From: Zhengitettix transpicula | Lineage: Eukaryota; Arthropoda; Insecta; Orthoptera; Tetrigidae | Direction: 5' to 3' | DNA length: 64,000 nt | NCBI GenBank assembly: GCA_037074705.1 | Contig: CM073591.1 | Location: forward strand, 3,278,087-3,342,086 | In this document: positions 1 through 10,029 of the stretch, piece after piece | Layout of the letters: every line of letters starts with the position of its first letter | Position numbering within the stretch: position 1 is the first letter of the stretch | Notes under the pieces: model-generated | What the model was told of the DNA's origin: nothing | The model's input: the letters and a program-made list of their open reading frames with translations, nothing else | The model's database searches: none | Translations under genes and position numbers: made by a program

Positions 1-1
1 G

Positions 2-158
2 CACCAAAATCTTGCGATTGTAAACCGGGATCGAAATGAGTATCTGCCACAAGGAGCACCAGCTTAGCCATCAGCTCAGCAGCCAGACAAGATCGATACC
101 TCGCCACGGTGGCTGCACGACGCGCTCAAAACAGTTTAACTCGTAATTGGCGCTAGGG
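2..158 (+). other. possible truncated coding fragment at window edge
   Basis: Plus frame 2 from base 2 reads as protein-like, non-repetitive sequence (it includes NRDRNEYLPQGAPA), then meets one TAG at about base 65 and continues with PDKIDTSPRWLHDALKT before a TAA. Base composition here is much more GC-rich than the (TA)n and AT-rich DNA that follows. I do not recognise the family. It could be the edge of a transposon ORF or a decayed exon cut by the window start. Confidence 0.15.
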
Positions 159-180
159 TCGTTCACGTCACAGCCTGCAA

Positions 181-1330
181 GAGCTAAATATATATATATA
201 TAGCTTCTTTTTAGCTAGTTTTAAATAGTATATATATATATATATATACACTATTTAAAACAATTACTGAATTTGTAGATATATAATTTTTCCATCTGAA
301 AATAAACTATTTGGTGGTTTTAGCAATCTGCAGTTGGTAGCATTGTATAAAATTAGTGCAAAACATTACGAAATACGCTTTCTTTAATAGAAAAATATTA
401 GTTTTTAACATTTAAGTATTGTTTTTATCATAATTCTATGTATCTTCCAGTGCGTATTGCAAGATATAATTGGACAACATATTGGTCCCTGATCCCGTTA
501 AATACGTCAAAAGTCAAGTTATTTAAAAGAAAATTAATGCCATGGACTGTATAACCTTTCATAATGAATTTCCTCAAATTTTTGTTTCACGACACAAATT
601 GCACGTAATAATTTGTTTACATTTATACAAATACGTTGCACAAAGTACATTAATTAAACTTTTAATTCCATGTAAATGTTCCGTGTTCGATAGTGCATTA
701 ATTTAATAGCTATAAGATACATAGAATTTTATTGCAAATGTCAACAAACATACCATCATTATTCTTTACAAATAGAATTCTCCGTGAATATTGCAACATA
801 TAATTGTCAGTCAGTCGTACCTTAGACAAATCTTATTATCTTCTGAAATATTATACAGGATACAATAGTACGTTATATAATTAAATTTTAAAATCTCGGC
901 CGGCACATATTTGAATGTATTATAAGGCGCCATATTGGCTTTGATAAATATAGCGGCGATAATTAACTTTTCCAAATTAACTTTCCGCAAGGATGGTAAA
1001 GTTTTTTTATTACTAATCGATGGAGTACTACTGGAAAAAATTTTACTTTTTATTCAATCAAAATATTTCTGCTTTATTTCATTACGAAATACAGAACTAT
1101 ATTTAGGATGCGTCAATGTCTTGAAAACTTATGACGTCATCGTCTCGCGCAGTAATTTAACACTAATTCGTAACTTATTTCAATTATAATTATTTCCACG
1201 TTTATTCTAGGGGTTTCTCGCCCCCACAGTACCGGTTCTCGATTTTGGCAGAATATATATACCAATTTTTGTTGAATTCTGTCCACGCGATAAAATTTGT
1301 ATAAGGAACATACAAATATATATACAAACA
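181..1330. other. AT-rich intergenic DNA with (TA)n tract
   Basis: A (TA)n microsatellite lies near 187-247, split by a short unique insert. The rest is AT-rich DNA with only short ORFs and no recognisable domain in any frame. Confidence 0.6.
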
Positions 1331-1334
1331 AACA

Positions 1335-2110
1335 CTTTGCTTTATTTATTAGATTCGTAAAGAGATTGACCAAAATGCTGAGTTTATATCTAGTGTTGTA
1401 AAGAAATTGCTATTTCTGGTCTTTAGCATCAAATCTTCGATTAAGGGGAATGGCTGAGCTTTGGGTACTACTTGTTTGTTCAAATCTCTGAAGTCTATAC
1501 ATAGCCTGGATTTTTTGTTCTCCTCCTTTTTAAATCCAATGTAACAGGTGCAGCTTATGGGCTGTATGATTCTTCGATAAGTTTGTTATCCAGTAAGTTT
1601 CCTATTTGTTGTTCTATTTCTTTTTTGTCTTCTATACTGCATCTGTAGGGCCTCTTGCTACAATACCTGTCCACTAATAAGTCTATCCTAGCTTCATATC
1701 CATTAACAGTTCCAACATCATATATATCTTCTGCAAAAACTGATTTATGTTTGATGAGCAGCGAAAATATTTGTGATCTTTGATCTTGATTTAAATGATT
1801 TACCTTTAATTCAAAATCATCTATATTTACATGTTCATTGAAATTAATTTTGTATACTTTTGCAGTATTGTTTTGATCTTTTATGTTTGTTATAATATTA
1901 TTCAAGCACTGTTTTTGTGTTATTTATAAGTCTTCATTTTGGTTTAGTTTAATTTTTTTTATCATATCCAACCCAATCAAAAAGTCATACTTGAAGTGTT
2001 GTTTATCAATAATATATAAATCTACTTTTTTTTCCAATTTAAAGATTTTGATTTTTAAAGTTGTCAAACCATTTGTCTTTTAAACACCATTAATTGTTAC
2101 TAAATTTGCT
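1335..2110 (-). pseudogene. Ty3/gypsy pol fragment: protease C-terminus and start of reverse transcriptase
   Basis: Read on the minus strand from 2110 down, the first segment ends in a retropepsin-like tail (FLIGLDMIKKIKLNQ, about 1955-2000). After a TAA comes the linker and RT N-terminus (1905-1555), with VFAEDIYDVGTV, KRPYRCS and LLDNKLIEESYSP, the usual residues before the first RT motif. A frameshift near 1550 leads into RLCIDFRDLNKQVVPKAQ and then FFTTLDINSAF (about 1530-1375), which are RT motifs 1 and 2. The stop after FWSISLRI ends similarity. Catalytic YxDD, RNase H and integrase are absent. At least two frame breaks make it a dead fragment. Assignment to gypsy pol is firm; the lineage is not. 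Confidence 0.85.
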
Positions 2111-3540
2111 TAATTCAATTCTTCTTTGGATTTAACCCAGAACCCCGACAGAATACTGCCTCAGCAAAGAACATCAGGAAAACGACCAAGCAGACAGTTT
2201 CCGGTCACTCTGATGCAAAACTTGTCTGCGAGACTTGGTTGCCTAATCCCAGGGGCAAATAGCTAAGATTACGTGCGGGCCGGAAAACCTAACCAACGTG
2301 CACCTTGGCAAAAGGCGGAATATACACAGTTAATGTTTTCTCAGAGGCTAAACTGTAATTTACAAATTTCAACGAAGGTGCGTAATTTACCAACTACGTA
2401 AATAATAAAGATTGGATGAACTCGTTAGCGCATTGTACACGATAATTAAGAATCATGTGCATGCTGCGACGTTTTGTAAACTAATATTAACAGTACAATG
2501 AATGAAATCACTTTGTTAACAACAACAACAAATTATTAAAATGAAGTCCGTAGGTGACTTCAACGTAGGAAATGAGCAACGAAACGTTGGAAGAATATTC
2601 GTGAATTTAATGTGTCAATTAGATTCTCTTAAAGATTTTCGTAAAGGAGAATAGAAGAATAGATGGACTATATTAATGTTTGTTAATTTTTGCGTCTTCT
2701 AAAAATTATAATAAAGCATGTTTCAATGTTAAACAGATAATTTCGTGTATGAAAAGAAACTGAATAAAAATACGGCAATTACTTTTGGTACTCGCTGTAT
2801 CTGTAGAAAACTGCCAATGGTGACATGAAATATTTCATCCTCTTTTGTAAAAATAGAACGGATTTCTACGAATATTCTTATTTGTAATTCCACTTAATTT
2901 GCCAACTTTGAAGTCAAGGAATTTAAAGTTAGATTAAACACACGCGTCTGAATTATTACTGGCTTCAGGAATATGCATGCAGTCATTGACGGCTGTTCCG
3001 CAACTACGGTTCGGATGTGAAATGCGTCCGGAAACATGAAGGCTGACCTCCCGTAGACTGTGCCAACAATATAATTAACTGATAAAAAAGGGGTTGAAAT
3101 TTATTGCGGAATCTTAAAAAATGATGCAGTTTGTGGCGCAAGACATTCAATATGGAGTTGTGATTAATTTATTTGTATTCGTTGTTTAATTCACCGTGGA
3201 GAGAATCGTTACTGACGTAACAAGGCGGAATCTCTTCAGTATAGGAGTATCTTGTTGGTGAAGGATCTTTTTGCAATTATCCAATACAATTGTTTTAGTT
3301 GTAAGTCCAGTTGTTTCCCGTCGTCTTCACTGTGTGTGCTGCGGGCAAGTTTCCATCAAGGAACATCCCGAGGTATTTTATCACCGGTTTCATTGCTGTG
3401 GCAGTATTACTCAATCAAGATCGTCAGTGTTCTCCGTTTGTTTGTTTATTCTTGGACTCTATGTTGCTGTAGATATTCTCCTGCCTACATGCCGGATAGT
3501 CTGCGACGGTATTTTCTGTAGTTGGTGAGTGAGGTACAGG
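2111..3540. other. no gene recognised
   Basis: AT-rich sequence. A more GC-rich patch at 2140-2340 and another at 2960-3060 resemble old repeat debris but match nothing else I could identify in the window. The overlapping short plus-strand ORFs near 3250-3530 show no domain. Confidence 0.4.
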
Positions 3541-3549
3541 AGTGGTTCC

Positions 3550-3785
3550 AGTGCCCCCACAGCAAACCATACATCGTCGTTTGGAAGGGCGTGGGACAAG
3601 TACCTACAGCCTGATACAGGTTTTAAAGGTTTTGCAGTGCATAACTTTTAGGCGAATGCCGCGTAGGATCCTTAAACTACAGCCCGGGGGCCCAAGTGAA
3701 CTCATGGCTACCTTCCTGTAACTTCGCCCCCCCCCCCGGTTGAAATCAATTGCTATGCTATTAAAGGGGATTTGCCACCATGCTG
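3550..3785 (+). mobile_element. copy of SINE-like/LINE-tail retroposon family A
   Basis: It shares a series of blocks in the same order with the 21.2-21.8 kb copy: the CCCCACAGCAAA block, GGAAGGGCGTGGGACAAGTA, TAGGCGAATGCCG, GTAGGATCCTTAAAC, GCCCGGGGGCCC, GGCTACCTTCCT and TGCTATGCTATTAAAGGGGA. It is more diverged and has no clear A-tail. A run of ten C's sits inside it. No protein is encoded with confidence. Confidence 0.75.
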
Positions 3786-6700
3786 CATTTTCATTATTTA
3801 ATTTAAAAATGAAAGCGTATAGTTCTAGGCGTTAACTTAATTACCTCTACGCACTCAAAGAACTCTTTGTCACAATAAACGATATGAATAATTGTATTAG
3901 CCTGTCCCCTTTATTAAATGAACCAGCATCATAGTGAGTGTGGGGCCGCAGCCGCGCTCGTGAAAATCAATTCACCAACCCTCATGAAATGAACTATTAC
4001 GAAATTATATATAAATTAAATTTGACACTTTGGAACGTCCCAAAATTTATGGACGTAGGTTGTGTTTTATCTTAAATCGAATTGATTTTAACAAATCTCT
4101 GACTAATTGCCTCATGTTGTTTCTGTAACACTCAAATACTTACAATGAGGGTTCCAATTTTTGTCATAATTTATATATTGAAATTAATAATTACGTATTA
4201 AATAAAACTTGATCAAAGAGTAAATATGTAAGAATACCACAACCATAAGGCTCATTTTAACCCCCCGAAGGCGAACTTTGCATTGCCAAAGACTGGAATT
4301 ATACTGACTCTGAAATTGCTCATAATAAATATAATAATTATAACATGAATTATTAATTTGAACTTGCTTAATTATAATCAGTAAATCTACATAGTGTTCA
4401 TATCAAATATGCAGAAAGTCCAAACACTTTACAGCGACTTTCGTCTAACGTACAGAATAAATAAAAGAATTTGTCACATGAAGATCAAGTTACCTACAAA
4501 ATATTGAAAACCCTCAAAAATATTAAAAAAGAACAAAGGCGACAACCAACTATTGCACACTCGCCGCGTTCACGTTGCTTTCATTTGAAAGTTTGAAATT
4601 GCATTTTTCGTGATATTTCTTACCCGTGACGTAATAATAGCGACGTCTGACAAAGATGCTAAAAATTACTTATTAGATGACTGTTTTTAATTTGTAAGCT
4701 TATTACGGTAAAGTTTGCGAAGTGAATTCAGCGGGTTTCTGTTTCATCTTTCCACGAATCTAAATGTCTCGTAAGGTGCCTGAAGTACACTTGACTGTAG
4801 GACTCTACCCTCGAAAACCTTCATTTAAAGTAATTAATCAAAATGAGCTTCATCTTTGCTAAATTAAAGAAGAAGGGCAACGCACAGACTTGGACAAATA
4901 TTCATTTATTCACAGATCAATTGGCGACTGTAATTCATTGCCTGCAGAATTTCTGCCCAGGATCAATTTGTACGTAGGCTAGAAGAGTACAGTAATAATA
5001 ATTGTGTCTAGTGTGTAGATAAAGTTTGTGATAAATTCAGCTGGTGACGAACAACCGTTAGCGATGTGTGGAACTGAACTTATTGACACACACAAAGTAT
5101 TACATAACCCTTGCACAGCGTCGTGCGTCTACACTGCAAGAGAGACAAAGACTCACACAAGCAAAGACGACACGAGTTGCGTGGTTACGTTTCTGACACT
5201 TTAATTGACGTATCTGCATTTCACCAACATTTATAATTTATTGTGGAAAAATTTGCAATATTTAGAGTAAACAACTGTGATTATTTTACTTCAAGCTGAG
5301 TGTAAAGATCGTGTGAGGTATTCCACAATCATGTCTGAACGTCCAGGGTTGAATTCTACGGCCAGACAGAGTACACAACACCTGCATCAATATAGATAAT
5401 AATGTAAAGGAAAAAATTGAACATAATTACGGAGAATCTTTCTACGGCCGGGCGACATTTACGCAAAAATAAAATGATAAAGTTGACGGGAAAACCCGTT
5501 CCATATATGTATGGGGTGTGAGCAATCGTTTTGACATGTATTTGGCGACGCGTAGCCGTGCTCTGACTCACTTCCACACCCTGCAGATCTGTCTCATGCC
5601 AATGTTCGTTTTATTAGAGTTTCTGAGAAACCAACTTGTGTTTTTGTGCAGAGGAACGTTTGGAGGCTCCGCGACAAGAAAAACCAGCAGCGAGATTAAA
5701 TTAATATATATAATGTAATTTTATAATATTTACAGCCGTAAAATTTACACAAGCAAATGTATTCGCATTTGAATGACACTTATAAGTAACACATTAAAAA
5801 TTTAATCACAACACTTTAATAATAAAATTGTTTTAATGGTTTCGATACTTAATTAAAGATTCAAACATTCTATCATGGAATAAACAATAAAATTTAAATG
5901 TACTGAATTAAGCAATTCAATCAAAATTTCAATTTCAATTCAAACAACACTTTAATTCAAAACTCCAGTGAAAACTTACTTGAAATTTCATTATTGTGAA
6001 TTTAAAGTTTTTTTTGGTAATAAAACGACGAATAATTGACCATTGAAAAAGTTCTTATTATAATCTAGAGAATTTTAACACAATTTAATCACGATTCTTA
6101 GATCAAAATTATAATATTAAAAAAAATTATAACTTTAAAAATAATTTATTAAAGATTTTTCCTTCCATATTCCTGAAGTAAAATTTAACTATGATTTGAG
6201 GCTTTGTGGTTTTCTTGTTACTTATTCATTGTGAAGCGTAGTTGAGATGATTCAAATTTTTTTTTCGTCGAATAAAATTAAAATTGGTTAATTTTCAATA
6301 CAGAAAAGTATATCTTTTGTTTATACAAATTTCATTGGAGGATTACGGAAATTTTTGTATTATTTTTGGCAAATGTTATTTAGATTTAATTAATATTAAA
6401 TTTATTTGCCTCGTTGAAGCAGATCATTAATTTAAAATAAGTTAATTCAATTTCAATAATTAATGAATATTAATATTTTTATATTATTTTAAAGATAAAG
6501 TGTCATTTAAATCTTGAATTTTCAAAGTAAAGTGTTCTTTGAATTTGATTATTACAGTAAAGTTAAATTTTATTTTAATTCCATGCTTGAGTGTTTCAAT
6601 CTTTATTTAATTATCAAAGGCATTTAAATTAATTTAATTGATAAAAGTGTTGTAATTTAAATATAGAAATTGTTAGTTTTGTTTTGAATATTAATACAAC

Positions 6701-6800
6701 GACCGATTCTTTGTTGATGAGGGATTCAGGTGGATGTTGTAAATTGAAGGTTAGCTCCAATAATAAATATCATAAAGTTTGATTATTTTTGTCTACTGGT
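3786..6800. other. AT-rich DNA without recognisable genes
   Basis: About 3 kb dominated by A/T runs. ORFs around 5356-5718 exist on both strands but overlap each other, have no domain and no coding-type base composition. I see no promoter, repeat or transposon terminus that I can support. Confidence 0.5.
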
Positions 6801-6905
6801 AATTATTTTCACGTTTTATCTTCGAATTATCCTTTTAAATTTTTCCTTTCTGACCGAGTGCAAGCAAAGGCAGCAGCTGAGGCGATATCTTGTCGTTTCT
6901 GTCAC

Positions 6906-7130
6906 AATGTTTATTGAGCTCTTGAACCGTCCTTTGCGGAGTCGAAGCATCCGGTCGACATCCGCCTCCCGTGCAACTTTAAGTACGTGTGAGATGGAAA
7001 TAATTGAACCTAGCAAAGTCCAGGCAACACTTGAGACACAGCTCTTATCGTTCTCGTTTGTTGGCAGATTCTGCGTAATGAAGAGGTCGCCTTCACTTGT
7101 CTGTGAGACTCGCACAATTAAAGTTCAAGC
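6906..7130 (-). repeat. dispersed repeat B, copy 1 (protein-like on minus strand)
   Basis: The reverse complement matches 58541-58780 over about 220 bp. Shared blocks include ACTTTAATTGTGCGAGTCTC at the start, CTTCATTACGCAGA and CGACCGGATGCTTCGA. The minus strand is open from 7115 to 6816 and includes FITQNLPTNEN and AREADVDRMLR, with partial protein similarity to the other copy. The family is not recognised. It may be a transposon ORF remnant or a pair of retropseudogenes. Confidence 0.6.
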
Positions 7131-7139
7131 GTTAGAATA

Positions 7140-8340
7140 AAATACGCATATATTTTACAAAATATGCGTAATTATTATTTAATTTTCAAATGTATCGGTT
7201 GAACACAAATTTTAAATCCATTAAATACGAGAAATAAATTTGTTCTAAATAATATAAAGGTTATTAAAATTTCAATTGCTTAAGAGGGAAACGATGTTTT
7301 AAGAATTACAAACGAATTCTTATACAACACTAAACATTTATCTTTATCGGTTCTGTGCAAGTAAAATAAGAATTGAAGTAGTATTGATCAATTTTATCGA
7401 TGAAACATTTAAATACGAATAAAAACGTCTTTTATAAAACCCGCTTGAATATCCAACTAGTTACACTACAAAATTAAATTACATTTTCAATCTGAAATTA
7501 CTATAGTAATAGGAGAAGATAAACAGTCAACAGTAGAGATGGTAAAATTAACTTGAAGGAAAAAATAATTACTGTAGGGGAGTTTGATCAAATCAACCTT
7601 ATGGAAGAAGGGAAGCGACAAAGACAAGGGACTACACCATTAAGAAATATCTGGTGGACGCAGAGGATGTGGAAGGCAGAACATCAGGATTGATGTACAT
7701 GTCAGCTGCGGGAAGTCGCAAGTGTGTTACTGATACTTGGAATTCATTAGTGAAGAATTACTAAAGGTGGTAGAACGTAAAATGTTAGTGTTGCCAGCGA
7801 CGTGGTTCAAGGATTGCGGTGAAGCAGAGATTAGGCATGTGGGAATGGATTGGCATCGAGTGGGATTAATTTTCAGGCAAGGACAATGAAGTGCTGGATG
7901 AAAATAAAGTCAGGAGAAGAAAAATTATGCAAGTGAAGAACATGGGAGACCGTGAGAAGAGGGGACAGCATTTGAAAGAACTGGGTGAGATGAAGAACAT
8001 GTAATTTTGAGAAAGTGGTGCAGGAAGTTGCTAAGAATCGTGAGTAAGGATTAGGAAGTATTTAGTGAAGGTAGCATTTGCCATCCAGACTAGTCTTCAG
8101 CAAACATCGTTACAGTAACAGTCTTCTGACATGACAATGTCTATTATCAAATGTCTAATTTTTCTTTTAAATTTCTTCATAAAATTTATCAGTTAAGTGA
8201 TTTAAATATAACACATTGTAATTATTCAATAAGTACGTCACATAATTAAACTGTTTTTTAAATATCACTATTAAACCTTTAAACCGATGAGTTATTAATT
8301 ATGATCTTGATATTAATGAATCTAATTGTGATAAGTTTTT
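7140..8340. other. no gene recognised; purine-rich stretch
   Basis: AT-rich DNA, with an unusually purine-rich plus strand between about 7550 and 8060 (repeated GAAG, GGAAG and GTGAAG words). No frame stays open for long and no domain is visible. It may be a decayed repeat. Confidence 0.4.
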
Positions 8341-8360
8341 TCATTTGACTTATTTCGCAG

Positions 8361-8471
8361 GTGACCTGCGGACTTGTTCACCCTGTGACACCATTGGCCG
8401 AGACTCCGGAGGTTCACCTGCCTCAGTCTCTACTTAATAAATCTTTCCTTGCTTATTTATTTCAGTTTTAA
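8361..8471 (+). CDS. possible 3'-terminal exon, hypothetical
   Basis: A good splice acceptor (pyrimidine-rich tract ending TTATTTCGCAG at 8360) precedes a GC-rich open segment of 36 codons beginning VTCGLVHPVTPLAETPEV and ending with TAA. An AATAAA hexamer overlaps the stop (8470-8475). Composition contrasts with the flanking AT-rich DNA. No domain is recognised and no upstream exon could be linked. It lies 1.2 kb upstream of the DM-domain segment on the same strand, but nothing shows that they belong together. Chance resemblance is likely enough that confidence stays low. Confidence 0.2.
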   Translation: MTCGLVHPVTPLAETPEVHLPQSLLNKSFLAYLFQF

Positions 8472-9003
8472 TAAATACGCTTACAAATGTTTAATTAAGA
8501 TACAAATCTTTTAACACTTATATTTATCTGACGTCCTTAAATAAATAATAACATCACCATATCTAGTTATAAATTTATTATTAATTTAAACTTTTAAACG
8601 TTATAGTAGAAAAAACATTCTCAAGGTCTCATCGCTAATTATTAGGACCTCTTCAGGGGTTGTAAAGTCAATTAAATCATCTAATTTCAAAATCCGTGTT
8701 TCTAAAACTTCCAACAAAGCAAGATTTTACAAACATAATAAATTATAATACAATTAATTAAAAGTTTATTGAACATTTCCTACGAAATGTAGTGGACATG
8801 AATCTCTTAGATGAAATTTGCTCAAGATTCTGTTATGTTTACAGCTGTTGGGATCATTGTTAGGTTGAAGAAACACTGGAAATAAAATTATTTTAAATAG
8901 AATAAAAGGATTAGAACAATAGGGAATCATAAATTCTATTTAAATTATTAGTATCATTCGTTTACTTTAATGGCCGAATCATTGGGACGAAAATGCAACA
9001 TTT

Positions 9004-9609
9004 CGTTCATGAGAGGAGAGGAGAAGAGAGAGGGTGAGCGGCGGGGGTGAATGTGGATCATGCGCGCTACGAACACTTTGAGTGCTGCGACGCTCGTTCA
9101 TGGGAGGAGAAGAGAGAGGGCGAGCGTCGGGGGTGAATGTGGATCATGCGCGCTACGGACACTTTGAGTGCTGCGACGCTCGTTAATGGGAGGAGAAGAG
9201 AGAGGGTGAGCGGCGGGGGTGAATGTGGATCATGCGCGCTACGGACACTTTGAGTGCTGCGACGCTCGTTAATGGGAGGAGAAGAGAGAGGGTGAGCGGC
9301 GGGGGTGAATGTGGATCATGCGCGCTACGGACACTTTGAGTGCTGCGACGCTCGTTCATGGTGGAAAAGAGAGAGGGTGAGGGGCGGGGGTGAATGTGGA
9401 TCATGCGCGCTACGAACCCTTTGAGTGCTGTTACGCTCGTTCATGGGAGGAGAAGAGAGAGGGTGAGGGGCGGGGGTGAATGTGGATCATGCGCGCTACG
9501 AACCCTTTGAGTGCTGTTACGCTCGTTCATGGGAGGAGAAGAGAGAGGGCGAGCGGCGGGGGTGAATGTGGATCATGCGCGCTACGGACACTTTCAGTGC
9601 TGCGACGTG
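9004..9609. repeat. 86-bp minisatellite, about seven units
   Basis: Units begin with CGTTCATGGGAGG or CGTTAATGGGAGG at 9004, 9095, 9181, 9267, 9353, 9438 and 9524. Spacing is 91, 86, 86, 86, 85 and 86 bp. Each unit holds a GAGAGAGGG purine run, a GGCGGGGGTGAATGTGGATC block and ATGCGCGCTACG, so the array is GC-rich and CpG-bearing in AT-rich surroundings. Units differ by a few substitutions; the last three share or lose particular variants, which suggests local homogenisation. The minus-strand ORF at 9183-9404 is produced by the repeat. The array ends about 85 bp before the DM-domain start codon. Confidence 0.95.
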
Positions 9610-9693
9610 TGTAATTGACTCATATCCTCACTCATTCCGACGTGGATCGGACGGTTACGTACAGCACAGGTTTACTCGCGTCGTTTAATCTTG

Positions 9694-9849
9694 ATGGCTG
9701 ATGTACAATACCACCATACTCGAAATTGCCGATGGTGCCGCAACCACGGCGTTCATTCACATCTTAAAGGGCACAAGTATATGTGTCCTTGGAGACTTTT
9801 TCCGTGTGCCAAGTGCATGCTGTTGCACGAAGAAACTGTATGTATGTGA
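9694..9849 (+). CDS. DM-domain (doublesex/Mab-3 family) coding segment, dsx/Dmrt-like
   Basis: The 51-codon frame from ATG 9694 to TGA 9847 contains a DM DNA-binding domain. Known DM proteins use intertwined zinc sites to bind the DNA minor groove and direct sexual differentiation. Visible residues: C12 and C15, RNHG 16-19, LKGHK 24-28, C31, WR 33-34, C38, KC 40-41. The spacing matches the classical domain without gaps from the first Cys to the VM position. The first Cys of the usual CxC pair is Phe (F36), so one ligand of the second zinc site is missing. The ORF is open upstream to a TGA at 9616. Splice-donor-like GTATGT words at 9838 and 9842 could end an exon, or the reading may shift at the stop, because the +1 frame continues TIRAGRRA like the end of a DM recognition helix, up to a GTAAGA donor at 9934. 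Membership of the DM family is firm. Which paralogue it is, and whether it is functional, is not. Confidence 0.8.
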   Translation: MADVQYHHTRNCRWCRNHGVHSHLKGHKYMCPWRLFPCAKCMLLHEETVCM

Positions 9850-9933
9850 CAATAAGAGCCGGTCGTAGGGCAAGTACGACGCCAATTCAAATATGTATGC
9901 AACGAGAGGACTTAACTACACCGCAGATACTCG
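9850..9933 (+). other. possible continuation of the DM exon, one base out of frame
   Basis: Immediately after the in-frame TGA the next frame reads TIRAGRRASTTPIQ and stays open past position 9933, where CTCG is followed by the donor-like GTAAGAGA. In doublesex-type proteins the residues after VM run six positions to an RRA motif; here RRA appears after 17 instead of 18 bases. A single-base deletion would explain both the stop and the offset. This is inference from spacing alone; a few-residue match can arise by chance. Confidence 0.35.
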
Positions 9934-10029
9934 GTAAGAGACTAACGTTTGCTTTTCATATTATGTCCAGAAAATCATGTATTTTTATTATTTATTTTGA
10001 ATATGGAGTCATATACTCACAATAGTGTA

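Noticed and set aside
9183..9404. 73-codon minus-strand ORF with His/Pro/Ser-rich sequence
   Set aside because: It is generated by the 86-bp tandem repeat; the period is not a multiple of three and the frame simply passes between units.
9783..10025. 80-codon plus ORF starting inside the DM segment
   Set aside because: Its first part is an out-of-frame reading of the DM domain; only its later part may be relevant, as the shifted continuation noted above.
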